NCBI RefSeq assembly: GCF_003473485.1
Contig: NC_053044.1
Coordinates: 36,646,091 to 36,710,090 of the forward strand
DNA length: 64,000 nt
Reading direction: 5' to 3'
Origin: Medicago truncatula
Taxonomy: Eukaryota; Streptophyta; Magnoliopsida; Fabales; Fabaceae
Positions 47,201 to 59,367 of this stretch are shown here, one piece after another. Below the pieces are notes generated by a model. That model searched no databases and was not told the origin of the DNA. It saw only the letters and a program-made list of their open reading frames with translations. Position 1 is the first letter of the stretch, and each line of letters begins with the position of its first letter. The position numbers were made by a program, and so were the translations under genes.

Positions 47201-50200
47201 ATTTAAGGATTTGCTTTAGCTGGACACTATATTTATTTAAGTTATTTTTGCTTTTAGAGAATTCGAACAGCAGAGGGAACTCAGAGAGAAGGGTCTACAA
47301 ACAACCTCTGACCAAGGTAGTCATGATGAATCTGCTGATAGCAAAGATTCATCTCCTGACCAGAATGTTAATAATCACATTAATAAGGTTTCTTACCTTC
47401 TCTCCTCACAAGCGTACTCTATATATAAATATATTATACATATCTGTTGTTTAAATTTCATTTTCTTCTTATTCTCTGTTAGGATATATAATAAAGGAGA
47501 ATTAGTCATGGATGTTGGTTAGTTATTGGGTTCCTAACATTCTCCTTTGTTTATTTAATGAAATTAGGTTAATTCAAGAGGGAAATTGAAAAGGGAATCA
47601 AAATATCTTCCTCGTACTTCTTCACTCGAAGGAGAATCAAGGTTAAATGAAGATTATGCTGACTCAGCTGCTGGATTTGATGGCTCTTCTACTACTTCTG
47701 AAAGTGTGTATACTGAGAAGCATGATACGCATGAAGTGGAAAGTCTTAAAAGCACAATGTCTGGTGATTTAGGTGTACTATCCCTCGGACAAAGTCCTCA
47801 GCGAGAGAAAGGAGAAGCACCTGACAATCAGTTTCCACCACAGGACAATGCTTGGGCTCATGGTTGGAGCATAGACTATTCAGCTTCAAATAATTTGGCT
47901 CCTGCTTCCGAAGACTGTAGCAGTAGCAGTCTTAAAGGAAATTTAGAAGCAGTTGAGTCATCTATTCTTGATCTAAAACTGAAGGTGAGCTCTTTGCAAA
48001 ATCATTCTGATGAAATAGGTGTTGAAACAAAACTTTTTTCTGAGCAAATTGCTGCTGAGATATCATCAGGAGAAGAGCTAGCAAAAGAGGTTGCTGTACT
48101 AAAATCAGAATGTTCAAAGTTTAAAGGTGAATTTGAGCAGCTTAAAAGTTCTAAGTTAAGCTTAGCATTTGCACGCAATGAACCTACTGAGACGGAGAGG
48201 GATAGATTATTTCATAATTTACAGTTTAAATGGCATAAGGGGCTTTTGCTCATGGAAGATAAGTTAAGAGATATTCAGAAAGTATCTATGGGATTACCTG
48301 AAAGGGATTTTAGGTTCTTTAACTTGGAGTTAGAGAGAGTAGTTGAGATTTTGCAGGATCTCAAACAAGAATCCAGCAATCCAATTTCAGGGACTAAAGT
48401 TGTAAACGGAAGAGAGAATGCGAAGATGGAGTTACAAATGGATGGGCAACTTTTAACAGATATTGGGTCCGATGCTGCTTTATTTCAACCTGAAAGCATG
48501 GCTCGTTATCTCACTGCATCTGGCCTTGTGGCTCATGAGTTTGATTCTGTAGATCCCACCCTTGCTATGAAGGAGAAAATATTTGAACTTCTAAGGGAGC
48601 TAGAGGAGTCCAAAACTGAAAGAGAAGGCTTTGTACGGAAAATGGACCAGATGGAGTGCTACTATGAAGCTCTTATTCAAGAACTTGAGCAGAATCAAAG
48701 GCAGATGATGGTTGAGTTGCAGAACCTCAGGAATGAACATTCTACTTGCATATATGCAATTTCTGCTGGTAAGAACGAAATGGAGAAAATGCACCAAAAT
48801 ATGAATGAGCAGATAATGAAATTTTCTGAAGATAGGCGCATTTTGGAATCTCTCAACAGCGAGTTTGAAAAAAGGGCTACTTCTGCAGAAGCAGCTCTTA
48901 AAAGGGCTAGATTGAACTATTCTATTGCTGTCGGTCAATTGCAAAAAGATCTTGAACTTCTTTCTTGCCAGGTTCTCTCTATGCATGAGACAAATGAGAA
49001 TCTCATAAGCCAGACCCTTTCTGATTCTTCACTCTCAAACACTGATGGTTTCCCAGAACTAGTGAATTGTACTAAAAGTTCAGAAGGTCATGCTTCTAAT
49101 CAATTGCTACGACAAAATCACAGTTCTTCCTTTCATAGACAACATTTGGGTGAAGACGTTTTACTAAGCGATTTGAAAAGATCACTTCGATTGCAAGAGG
49201 GGTTATACAAACAGGTTGAAGAAGAAATCTGCCAGATGCATTTTGTAAATATATACTCAGATGTGTTTTCTAAGGCTCTGCAAGAAACATTGCTTGAAGC
49301 CAGTCTTAACATTCAGGCCACGGAAGATGAAAAATTTCAACTCTCTAGGCAGCTAGAGCTTTCAAATCAATCCAATGAGTCACTGGTTCTTAGGTTGCAG
49401 AACGCTATGAGTGATATCCTCTCGTTAAAGGAGTACAAGGAGATTTGCATAGCAAAGAGCAATGATCTTACTCACCGGAACCAAATTTTAGAGGCAAATT
49501 TAAAAGATCTTGGTCATGAAAACAATCTTCTTACTCATAAAATTAATGAGGTAGAAGTCCTTTTGACAGATTATAGAAGTAAATACGTTGCATGCAGTGC
49601 AGAGAACTCAGAGTTGAATAACTTATTGAAGAAAGAGAGCCTAGAAAATGACCATCTTCATGATGAAATATCCACTTTGCAGAAAGAGATAATATCTTTC
49701 AGAACTAAATTTGATGTGCTGGACTCCATGAATAATGATCTGCAAAATAAAGTCATGTTTTTGTCTAATAAGTTGCAGAAATTAGTGGCATCATATGATG
49801 ATAGATGCACTGAACTTTCTCTTTGTAGTAGTTCTGCTTGTTTGGATTCAGAATGCAAAGACTTAGAAATTTTGTTATTGCAACTAGGAGAGCAGCAACG
49901 TAATGCTTTTGATAGGATCTTGGTACTCGTTGAAGAGAAGAAAACTGTAGTGCACGAAAAACAAATGGCTCAAGTATCTTTAAGCACAGCAGAATCAGAT
50001 GCTCTTGTCATGAAACAGAAGTTTGAGCGTGATTTACAGCAGATGGCAATCAACATAAGTGTGTCTAGTATCCAGTTGCAGAAACTTGAGTCAGATCTTG
50101 AGGTGCTTGTTGAAAAGATCAGTGCTGGTTTTAAATCTGAAGAAAGATACTCTCAGCAACAGTATGAACTGTTGTCTAGTTTTGATCATTTGGAGGCTGA

Positions 50201-52403
50201 ACTTCAGCAACTGAATTCCCGAAATCAGGATCTTAGTCAAGAAATTATAAAGCTAGGTACGTCGGCTAGTGACCTTGAAATGTGTAAGTTGACCTTAGCA
50301 GCAATTACAGAGGAGAAGAAAGCTTTGGAGTTGTCTCTCCAGGACAAAACAGAAGAATCTGCCAAGATTTCATCTGAGATTAATTTTTTGAAAAACAACT
50401 TGTCTTCTCTACAGGATGAGTTGCGCGATGAAAAGAATTTCAGAGAAAAATCGGAGAAAACAGTCTTAGATCTTACAACAGAATTGAATGAAAAACAACA
50501 CCAGCTGCAGGACAAAACAGAAGAATCTGCAAAGATTTCATCTGAGATTAATTTTTTGAAAAACAACTTGTGTTCTCTGCAGAATGAGTTGTTTGATGAA
50601 AAAATCTTCAGAGAAAAATTGGAGACAACAGTCATGGATCTTACAACAGAATTGAATGAAAAGCAACATCAGCTGCAGGACAAAACAGAAGAATCTGCAA
50701 AGATTTCATCTGAGCTTATTTTTTTGAAAAACAACTTGTGTTCTCTGCAGAATGAGTTGCGTGACGAAAAAATCTTCAGGGAAAAATCAGAGAAAGCAGT
50801 TATAGATCTTACAACAGAATTGAATGTAAAGCAACACAAACTGCAGGATTCCGATACAAACAGACAAGAACTGGTCCATCTCAAGCAACTGGTGACAGAC
50901 TTAGAATCTGAGAGATCGAGAGTCTTAGATCTTCTACAGATATCTGAGAAACGTCTTGAAGATGCTTTAAAGGAATCTTCTTATATTGGTCATCTGGAAA
51001 CTCACTTATCTGAAATGCATGAATGTTCAGTAGCTACTGATGTCGTTATGACCTTTACCAGAGCTCAGTTTGAGGGTCATGTGGAGGAACTTACCGAGAA
51101 ACTTAATTCTGCGTGCAGACAAGTGGATGTGCTATGTGAGAAGAATCTTGATTTAGAATCTGAATTGAATGCCTGTCTTTCTAGAGAATTGAATTGCATG
51201 GAAGAAAATATGACACTGTCGACTAGTCTTGACTACTTAAAATCTGAGTTGGAGGTCTATACTGCTCAGTGTAGAGCACTAATTGATCAAAATAGTGTGG
51301 CAACATCAGAGCTTAAGGAACACAAGAGTAGGACAGAAAATGTCAGCAATTCTTCTTACTTGCGTGAAAGAGAGTGCGAGCTTGAGGTTGTAAGGCTGGA
51401 GCAATTGCTGGAAAGTGTCAGTAGAGATGGGGAAGGACTGTTTTTGTCCAATGAAGAAGCCAAAGTCAAATGTATAGTTCTCCAGGGAAAACTGGATGAA
51501 CTGAAAACTGCAATTACTTCACTGCAGCAATCAGATAATGAGTTGATAAGGCTGCAGAACCAATGTAATGAGCTTACCAGGAGGCTTTCTGAACAGGTTC
51601 TTAAGACAGAGGAGTTCAAGAATTTGTCTACTCATTTGAAGGAACTGAAAGACAAAGCTGAAACTGAGTGTCTTAATGCCCGTGACAAAAGAGGACATGA
51701 AGGACCACCGGTCGCTATGCAGGAGTCTCTGAGAATTGCATTTATCAAGGAACAATATGAAACTAAGTTGCAAGAAATGAAACAACAACTGTCTTTGTCT
51801 AAAAAGCATAGCGAGGAAATGCTGTGGAAACTACAACATGCAAGTGAAGAAACTGAGAATAGAAAAAAGTCCGAAGATGCTCAAATAAAAGTAAATGAAG
51901 AGCTGGGAATGAAGATCTTGGAATTGGAGGCTGAGTTACAGGCTGTAATTTCTGACAAACGCAATTTGTTAAATGCTTATGACCTGTTAAAGGCTGAAAA
52001 GGAGTGCTCAGTGATATCCCTTGAATGTTGTAAGCAAGAAAAACAAGAACTTGAAGCTTCTCTTCAGAAATGTAGTGAGGAAAAGTCCAAAATTGAAGTA
52101 GAGGTCACCGTTTTGAAAGAATCAATTGAGACTTTGAAATCCAATGTGAATGTTCTGAATGAAGGCAATAGCACATTCTCTTTATTAAATTCTCAAGAAA
52201 AATCAACCTCTGCAGTTTGCAGCAGTCGTGAACTAGAGAGTGCAAATTCAATCATCAACATGCAGCCAGAGGTAACTGACTGTTTTATGTATTTTTATAA
52301 AACTTTTTTAATTATCAATTATTATCGAAATCACCTATTTTTTAGGATGACTAAATTTATCACTTCGTACAACATGCTCTAGGGGAAGAAAGGGGAATCT
52401 GTG

Positions 52404-52440
<37 letters not shown>

Positions 52441-54657
52441 GTAGTGGTTATGTAACTGTAAGTTTTTAGAGTTTGAACCCTGGACCTACTGGCTAGAGCT
52501 TCTTCTTCAGCTCACCAACTGAGCTGTCTGCTAGGGACATGTGGTGAAATTTGGAACCGGCTATCATTTCTTTCTTGTTTTCTTTACCATTTGCCTTTAT
52601 TTCCCATTTGTTCTCAAACCTAGACTAACTTTGAGGAAAAGGTTATGTGCATTCTCTTAGTGAAATATCTGTTAAAGAGTCCAACGTAAGACAAAAGATG
52701 GCCTGAACATGTGTTTATATGTAAGGGCAATCCTCACCTCACAAGCCAGTTTTGCGGGGTTGTGTTAGGCCCAACCACGATTTCTATGAATATCAAAAGC
52801 ATGCCTTCCTTTATTAATCTTGAGTGGTATGCCTTGACAATTTATTTGCATAATTGTTTTGTAGGATCCTCTTGCATTTAGAGTTACAAATGGATATCAA
52901 ACTCTAGGAACTGAAGATGATTTGCAGCAAAATGAAGAAAACAAACACCTGGCTTTAGCTCAGAGTTTGAAATCTAGCATTGAGCACCTCAATAAGGAGG
53001 TAATTTTTTAAGATGCACAAACATGTTAGGTTTCAATATTTGTCTGATTTAAATTTGATATTTAAGTTTTGTCCTGTGTTTGCAGTTGGAAAGGATGAAA
53101 AACGATAATATGCTTCCTACTGAAGATTGTCAAAGCCATGAGACAAGTTTTCCAGGTCTGCAAAGAGAACTGACACAGTTACATGAGGTAATTAGCTTTT
53201 TTTGCCTTGTTCACTATGAAAGATTCCTTCATCTAGATTCTTATTAATTCTGTACTTTTGATCAGGCCAATCAAGAGTTAGGAAGCATGTTCCCTGTGTT
53301 CAATAAAATCTCTGTCAGTGGCAATGCATTAGAAAGGGTGCTTGCTTTGGAGATTGAGCTTGCTGAAGCATTGCAAGCCAAGAAGAAGTCTAGCATCCAA
53401 TTTCAGAGGTACATTCTTCTCTACGAAAGTAATATCTGATAAATACTGTTGCATTTCTAAGCACTTCACCTTAAGATTTAGTAGTTAGTTTCATAATTGT
53501 TAGCTATAAATCTATTATTCTGTTTTAGGGAAGTTGTTAGTGGAGAATTGTTGCTGATACCATATTGGATTTGAATCAGAAAGAATGATTTGTATTAATT
53601 GAATGGAACTAAAATGAGAGTTGGTATAAATAACTAACCAACTGACTAAAACATAATAACAGATTTATGACCAACTAACTAACAATTATGCAACTAACTA
53701 ACTAATATCACCTTTTATTTATATAAAATTAAAATGTGATAAACACTACAATACATATTTTAATCAGCAAAAGCTTCCTCCACTTCAGTTTCATGCTGAA
53801 AATATGCGGAACACCAAAACCAATTTATTCCAAATACTAAAATTTGAATGCAACATATTGGAGTTATTGTTCGGTTCTAGAGCTTAGATGATCCCAATTA
53901 TAGCAAGTTGCAAGATGAATAGATGTAGTACGGTGGAATACAAGAATCTGTATATTATTTTTTGACTCAAAATAAAACCATAGACATGTTGTCCCGTGAG
54001 CATAGCTCAGTTGGTAGGACAATGCATTATTATATGCAGGGGCTGGGGTTCGAACCCCGGACACCCCACTTATTCACCTTATAAGGTGAATTCTAGCCAC
54101 TAGGCTACCTGACCGAAAAAAAAAACCATAGACATGACAAATACCTACTCATTGTTTTGAAGTGTTTCTTTCTGACTGGTACTACTATCAAATATTTACT
54201 TGAAGGAAAATTCTATCATTAATGTTAAATGTTAAGTTTACCACTTATTTGTTAATGGATAAATGCAATATTGCAATATTGTTGACTTTGTTACATGGCA
54301 TGCATACACATGTAATAAAAAATTGCACTGAGACCGTTCAACCACAATGTTTGAGACATTTTTTTCCAATGTTCCAGTTCTTTCTCGAAGCAACACAGCG
54401 ATGAAGAAGCAGTATTCAGAAGTTTCAGAGATATTAATGAGCTAATTAAAGATATGTTAGAACTAAAGACAAGACATTCTTCCATGGAGACAGAACTAAG
54501 GGAGATGCACGACCGTTACTCTCAATTAAGCCTTCAGTTTGCAGAAGTTGAAGGTGAGAGACAAAAACTGATGATGACTCTTAAGAATACTCGAGCATCC
54601 AAAATGGCTCCAAATTCTCCGAACTACTTCAGAGACCATTCCTTATCCCCGCACTAG
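44273..54657 (+). CDS. NT-C2 domain, long coiled-coil protein
   Basis: Exons are 44273-44350, 46091-46291, 46793-46915, 47141-47178, 47258-47387, 47568-52271, 52865-52999, 53086-53187, 53266-53408 and 54378-54657. They sum to 5934 nt (1977 residues), with GT-AG throughout. Residues 1-150 are an N-terminal NT-C2 (EEIG1/EHBP1-type) domain: MSRVTKWKIEKTKVKVVFRL, SGWDKLFISFIPADSGK, GEANIDLADFVDALKP and LLTSKTGFREFEQQRELRE. A Ser/Asp-rich linker follows, then coiled coil for most of the 4.7-kb exon 6. Three exact 56-residue repeats lie at about 1114-1281. Relatives are annotated as myosin-heavy-chain-like, but no motor domain is present. I recall At1g22060 as the closest, of nearly the same length. 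A role in membrane or organelle tethering or actin linkage is inference from the C2 plus coil layout. Confidence 0.92.
45154..45655. repeat. Inverted pair of LTR-like arms in intron 1
   Basis: Arm A (about 45154-45285) contains AGAATAAAGGGAAATTAG and GATAGAGATCATTATTG. The reverse complement of arm B (45549-45655) reads AGAATAAAGGGAGATTAG and GATAGAGATCATTATTG in the same order. The arms flank about 260 bp. The unit looks like the end of an LTR retrotransposon present head-to-head. A related scrap, GTTAGGATATATAATAAAGG, lies in intron 5 at about 47480. Confidence 0.7.
50337..50840 (+). repeat. Three in-frame 168-bp tandem repeats (56 residues each)
   Basis: Copies start at 50337, 50505 and 50673, each with LQDKTEESAKISSE, FLKNNL, SLQ and DLTTELN. 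The period of 168 bp is 56 codons, exactly eight coiled-coil heptads, so the register of the coil is kept. A fourth LQD at 50841 starts the non-repeated sequence. Copies 2 and 3 share NNLCSLQNEL and DEKIFREK and are closer to each other than to copy 1. Confidence 0.95.
52407..52437. repeat. (TG)15 microsatellite
   Basis: A pure TG run of about 15 units lies in intron 6 of the C2/coiled-coil gene. Confidence 0.95.
52440..52555 (-). mobile_element. Probable tRNA-derived SINE in intron 6
   Basis: On the minus strand a box-A-like ACAGCTCAGTTGGTGAGC is followed about 40 bp later by a box-B-like AGGGTTCAAACTC. This is the spacing of a tRNA-derived SINE head. I could not find a target-site duplication or clear tail, so this is less certain than the other copies. 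Confidence 0.5.
53480..53706. repeat. ~50-bp inverted repeat in intron 9
   Basis: The left arm (53480-53528: AGTTTCATAATTGTTAG, ATAAATCT, CTGTTTTAG) is complementary to the right arm (53646-53706: CTAAAACATAATAACAG, ATTTATGACC, CTAACAATTATGCAACTAAC; cited in short pieces). The arms enclose a TTGGATTTGAATCAGAA segment. It may be a retroelement end or a MITE; no duplication was found. Confidence 0.6.
53974..54136 (+). mobile_element. tRNA-derived SINE with 15-bp TSD in the last intron
   Basis: The perfect direct repeats AAAACCATAGACATG at 53974-53988 and 54122-54136 enclose a ~133-bp body. It starts near the box A TAGCTCAGTTGGTAGGAC and has the box B GGTTCGAACCCCGG at 54048-54061, a conserved 3' region (CTAGCCACTAGGCTACCTGACC, cited CTAGCCACTAGGCTACC) and an A tail. 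It lies in the same orientation as the host gene, in the intron between exons 9 and 10. Confidence 0.92.
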
Positions 54658-56982
54658 GGCACCATTTTTTTAGTTTACCACCTTGCGCAGGCCAATAATC
54701 CATGCTTGATTAAGAATTAAGATATTCGCGGCCCCATTATATCTTATATTTTGTGTATTATATTAGATATAGATATATAGATTATGTTATATAAGGGGCC
54801 CTATCAGCTATATCAAGAGTTATTATATTTTTGCAAGGGTTGGTATGCTATTTCATAGTTTTCATAATGAGGATAATAATTTGTGTAAATAAAGTAGTGT
54901 TTGTTCTTGACTCTTGACTCTAAGAATCAAAGTATACATATCCATCCCTGAGTGTTGTAGTTGTTTTTCTGTACAGGAACAAGTTCTTACAATAATATTT
55001 CTATTTAAAATTTATTTTGATGATAACTTGTTTCTTCCCTTCACTACTATTATGAAATGAATAAGTTGCAGGTTAATACAAGAAACTGTATATTATTTTC
55101 ATTGTGTAATAATATATGATATAATATGAAGTCGTGTTGTGATCAAGATATTTGTCCTATGTAGTTGTTGCTGTATTTTGCTTCAATGTGAATTAAAAGA
55201 ATCCTTTAATCAAGATTCAAGTCTAGGTTAAAGCTTATGTTAATTAATCTGCTGACATGAGCTTATCAATAAATATTCCAAAGGTTATGTTATTAAATAG
55301 TTTAAACTATATGTTAAGAATAAAAATCAAGTTTAGCTTGGCTTAATCACATACTTAGACTTCAAATTTTTGAAAATGGTTGGTGTCAACAAAATATAAA
55401 GGAAAAAACAAACATATGTGAACGTGGAAGATAGGATAATGACATTTTTTGCTTTTGATTATTGTGGTGGTGGTTTCCCTAATGACCAAGTTTAGGTCTA
55501 TCAGAGTCATTTTTCATTTCTATATTTAATTATTTTTTGACTGTTACTGCATCGTATTACTTATTTTAATAATATTGTTTTACGAAATAGATATCTAACA
55601 TTAGATAGCATACCCATAAATTTGTAACATCTGAAATTTGATACATATTGATCATTAAAATAATAGCAATGCTTCAATATATTATATTATATATTATATT
55701 AATGAATTCTACATTTCACAATTTTTTTTAAAGGAAGTATAATTAAAATACGATGATGAATTTTAAGATATAATTATTTGATTAAAATTATTTCAAAACA
55801 AATGTGATTTAAAATTATTGAATGAACATGTAGTATGACGACTAACATATTTATAACAATTTCTTTAAAATTTAACCTGTCATCAAACCGGTGAGATATC
55901 CAAATCATGGTTCAATAGTCTTAAACAACTCAAATTAGGACGAAAGTGTGATCGAACCGACAAAATATAACCAATCCGCAGTTAAAACTTATTTAAAGTT
56001 CAACCGATTGAACGGAAACGTTAGACATGCAAGGTCTCACTGTTCACATTGGCTTGATTAGGAAGTTGTATTTTAAGGCAATTTGTATTGGTTCTCACAT
56101 AGTAAATGAAAATATTCGTCTTTAAACAAAAATACGTTATCATCAATTTATATTAAGGTCTGTTCAAATTTAATGAATAGTCTTAAGTTCAAATTTGAGT
56201 CTAAAAATAGCAATTTTAAAACTCTTAAGTGATATGGTCTAGTCATGTTAAAAATATTAGTTTTTGTTTATTTGCCCAAATAAAGTCTAAGTTTCTACCC
56301 CACATTATCACCACAATGTGGACGAAATGAATTGCAGGACATTGGTTCAGTTAGAGATGTGATCTATCTATAATAATAATAATAGTACTATGAGATAACA
56401 ATATTATGAGGCCAATACAATTTTGAAAAACTAATACTACAGATAAATTTATTGCTATTAATTAAAATTTGCCACGTTTTTTGAAATCTGCAAATTAGGT
56501 AATATGTCGAGGGATAAATCATAAATGGAATATATAGGTGACACATCTAGTAGAATAATGTTTGCTGTACTTGCTGTTCAACTTTAACTTTAACCGGATG
56601 AAAAGGTGAATATAGGCTACAATGTACGAGTGATTTTCTCAAGATAAATACTATCATATTCAGCTTGTTAGCTGCATTATTTAATGTATGTTCCTTCCTA
56701 GTAAGATAAATAATACTAGATGTTATAAATTTCTTTCTCTGATATTATTCTATAATGTCAGTGTACAAAATCACAGTTCCAATAGGACTTATTTACTAGG
56801 TAAATATATCAATAGGTACAAGCAAAACTATAACAGTATACTCTTCACTTTATTGACACCTTACTCAAAATCCAAATGGACTCAGTCCTTGGAGGCTAAC
56901 TAACTCAATGCAGTAACTAACTTCCAACAAACCAAACCATTCAAAGATTTTCTGTCACATTTATTGCTTGGTTTATTTGTAG
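54658..56982. other. Intergenic between two converging genes
   Basis: The C2/coiled-coil and F-box/kelch genes converge here, so the ends hold their 3' UTRs. The middle is AT-rich and I see no gene. The frame at 56688-56903 has no recognised domain. Confidence 0.5.
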
Positions 56983-58419
56983 CTACATATCAATTACTTG
57001 GCAACTAACTAGTTCAGCCTGTCCCAAACACCTACTAGCAACTATCTTCCAAACAACTGCGTCTGTTTCGGCCGGCGGGTCCGCATTTTCATGTAAGGAA
57101 CTTTGTGACAGTGTTGAGGAGGGTGATGATGGTGAAGAATCCAAATTACTGCGCAGCTCGGCCTGCAGAACAGCAATGTTATGATCAGCATCTTTTGTGA
57201 TGACATGAAGTTTTCCATGGAAACCAGCAAGTAGATAAGGAGATTCTGAATCATCTGAACCATATATAGGGACTTTTCCAATGACAACTTTCCAAGCATC
57301 TTCTCCTTGATCATATACCTTGATCCTTCCACTGTCCATAGTATTGGAAGGATCAAAAGCATATAATTCGCCATCCACTACGACACTCAATTTTGTACCT
57401 GCTTGCCGTGCGGGCCAACCTTCGCCCATTCCAAGTGGCATTTCTATCCATGAGTTTGTTTCAGGATCATAGATTTCTCCTCCAACATCAACAAAAAAGG
57501 GCCATGAATATAAACTTTGTGGAACACATAACCTTCCCATGTATGCTGTCAACCCTGTGGCAATCGGCTTTAACATGTCGGCCAAGAAAGCGTTGGGGAG
57601 AACCTGAGCTCTCGAGAATGGCATACTAGGCACGTCCGACCATGTACCTGTCGAGGGATCAAAAACTTCAGCAGATTGAAGAGGTATCAATCCAGCTGGA
57701 CCTTGACTAACCCCTCCAACAACATAAAGCTTGTCATTTAAGATCCCTGTCTTACAGTATGCCCGACCAGTAGACATAGAAGTCACCTTGCTCCACGTAT
57801 TCTGCATTGGGTCGAATCTCCAGACACATCTCATAGTCGAAGCTTTAGAGAATCCACCTAGAACATAGAGACATCCACCAACAGCTCCAATAGCACAACC
57901 GCAAAAGGGCATTTCATCAAATGCATCCCTCTTTCCAAGAAAGCCTCTAATAACTTCAGCAATTCTAATACCTTCCACCATATTCCACATCCAAAGCCTA
58001 GAAGAACCCTTTTTAGATTCTTCTTCATCAACAACATTAGGCATAGTAGGCAATCTCTGCCATATCCTTGACCTCGGATCTACGGCATGCCACAGAAGCT
58101 TATTTTCTCCTAACTTAACCAACAAATACAGCCACTCTTCCGTTGTCCCGAGTTCTTTTCTTACTTTATATAGTTCCGAACTCGTGACAGTCGACTTCCA
58201 CTTCCTCGACACCATCCTCACATTGAAGTAACAAATTCTCGGAAGTCTAGCAATAATCTGAATCGAAACCTCATCAGGGAGATTTGGAAACAGTCTTGGA
58301 TTCTCTTCATCAACAGTAGGCGACATTCTTTGCCTCTTACATGTATCATTCAAAGAGACTCCATCCCACTCACTTTGATCCGAATTAGTATTCTTCGCCA
58401 CGCTGAAAAACGAACCCAT
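56983..58419 (-). CDS. F-box/kelch-repeat protein
   Basis: F-box proteins are substrate receptors of SCF ubiquitin ligases: the F-box binds SKP1 and the kelch propeller binds the target. One uninterrupted coding exon encodes 478 residues, starting MGSFFSVAKN. The F-box lies at about 43-90 (LFPNLPDEVSIQIIARLPRI, VRMVSRKWKSTVTS). Kelch motifs follow (GCAIGAVGGCLYVLGGFSKA, WRFDPMQNTWSKVTSMSTGR, KLYVVGGVSQG, VFDPSTGTWSDVPSMPFSRA). An upstream in-frame ATG (58479) lies beyond the splice acceptor TTCTTGCAG and is excluded. The gene resembles Arabidopsis At1g22040. The target protein is unknown. Confidence 0.93.
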   Translation of the reverse strand: MGSFFSVAKNTNSDQSEWDGVSLNDTCKRQRMSPTVDEENPRLFPNLPDEVSIQIIARLPRICYFNVRMVSRKWKSTVTSSELYKVRKELGTTEEWLYLLVKLGENKLLWHAVDPRSRIWQRLPTMPNVVDEEESKKGSSRLWMWNMVEGIRIAEVIRGFLGKRDAFDEMPFCGCAIGAVGGCLYVLGGFSKASTMRCVWRFDPMQNTWSKVTSMSTGRAYCKTGILNDKLYVVGGVSQGPAGLIPLQSAEVFDPSTGTWSDVPSMPFSRAQVLPNAFLADMLKPIATGLTAYMGRLCVPQSLYSWPFFVDVGGEIYDPETNSWIEMPLGMGEGWPARQAGTKLSVVVDGELYAFDPSNTMDSGRIKVYDQGEDAWKVVIGKVPIYGSDDSESPYLLAGFHGKLHVITKDADHNIAVLQAELRSNLDSSPSSPSSTLSQSSLHENADPPAETDAVVWKIVASRCLGQAELVSCQVIDM

Positions 58420-58443
58420 ATCCGGAAAACAAGACCTCAATTT

Positions 58444-59121
58444 CTGCAAGAAAACCAAATTATCAACAGGGTGAACCAAGTATCAATCAAATTACCACTT
58501 TCTATCCATTGGGAATTATAAATAGACAGAAAATTAGTATAAACAGGCAACAATCCATTAAATTATTATACTAATAAAGAGAACCAAAAAAAAAAAAAAA
58601 TTATATTTGAAACAATACCTCAGAAATGTTCTACAATAATATAACAAATTCATTACTCAGAAAAAACTCCCACATGAGAACTATACTACTCATAATGAAG
58701 AAAACTCTGACAATTGATCAACAATGAAATTCATAAATCCTTTCCCAGTGTCAACCAGAAACTGGTGATATAAACAAGAAGAAAATACAAGTATTACATA
58801 ATTCATGAAATCATAATATATAGATCCAAGATCACTTATAAACTGACAAAAAGACAAAAAATCAGAATTTCTTACCTATCCTGCTATAGTTCAGAGAGTA
58901 CATAGATTATCCAAACATATACATGATTCAGAATTTTCAAACAAAGCACTTGTATAATTTTTTTTCTCCTTTACACATGATTGATTAACCAAACATACAT
59001 ATAGTAAAATTCAAAAGGGTAGCCATTAAAATTGAAGAATAAAATCAGAGTCCTAAATTAAACAAGCCATAATCAAAATCATAAAATTATATGAAAAATA
59101 AAGTGTGTAAGAGATACTTAC
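58444..59121 (-). other. Leader intron of the F-box/kelch gene
   Basis: On the minus strand the donor CTTACT|GTAAGTATC at 59122/59121 and acceptor TTCTTGCAG|AAA at 58444/58443 define a 678-bp intron 24 bp upstream of the start codon. Confidence 0.7.
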
Positions 59122-59272
59122 AGTAAGAGTGAGATAGAATTATAAGAAAGAGTGACACGTAGTTATCTGGGCTTGGTGAAAAAAGTGATTATGGAAGAAT
59201 AAAATCGATTTTGGGATGATGCAAACGTAAAAATGAGGGAAAGTGGCATTGTGGTCACAGTAACCGCATCAT

Positions 59273-59278
59273 CACGTG
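59273..59278. promoter_or_regulatory. G-box CACGTG upstream of the F-box/kelch gene
   Basis: A CACGTG hexamer lies about 150 bp upstream of the leader donor, a plausible promoter position. A second ACGT core (GACACGTAG) lies near 59152. bZIP and bHLH factors bind G-boxes. A role here is inference from position only. Confidence 0.4.
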
Positions 59279-59367
59279 CAGTTTCTGTCTGTCTGCGTTT
59301 TAAACTTCAAACACAAGAGTTGAATTTGAAGCACTCAATTGAAAATTATTCACACATCTACTTAAAT

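Noticed and set aside
50237..50884. Long minus-strand frames opposite the coiled-coil exon, with repeated Ser/Phe-rich translation
   Set aside because: They mirror the 168-bp repeats of the real gene on the other strand. Composition is explained entirely by the antisense of coil codons.
58417..58479. Upstream ATG extending the F-box/kelch protein by 20 residues
   Set aside because: A strong acceptor (TTCTTGCAG at 58444) lies between it and the main frame and pairs with a strong donor at 59121, so the upstream ATG is intronic.
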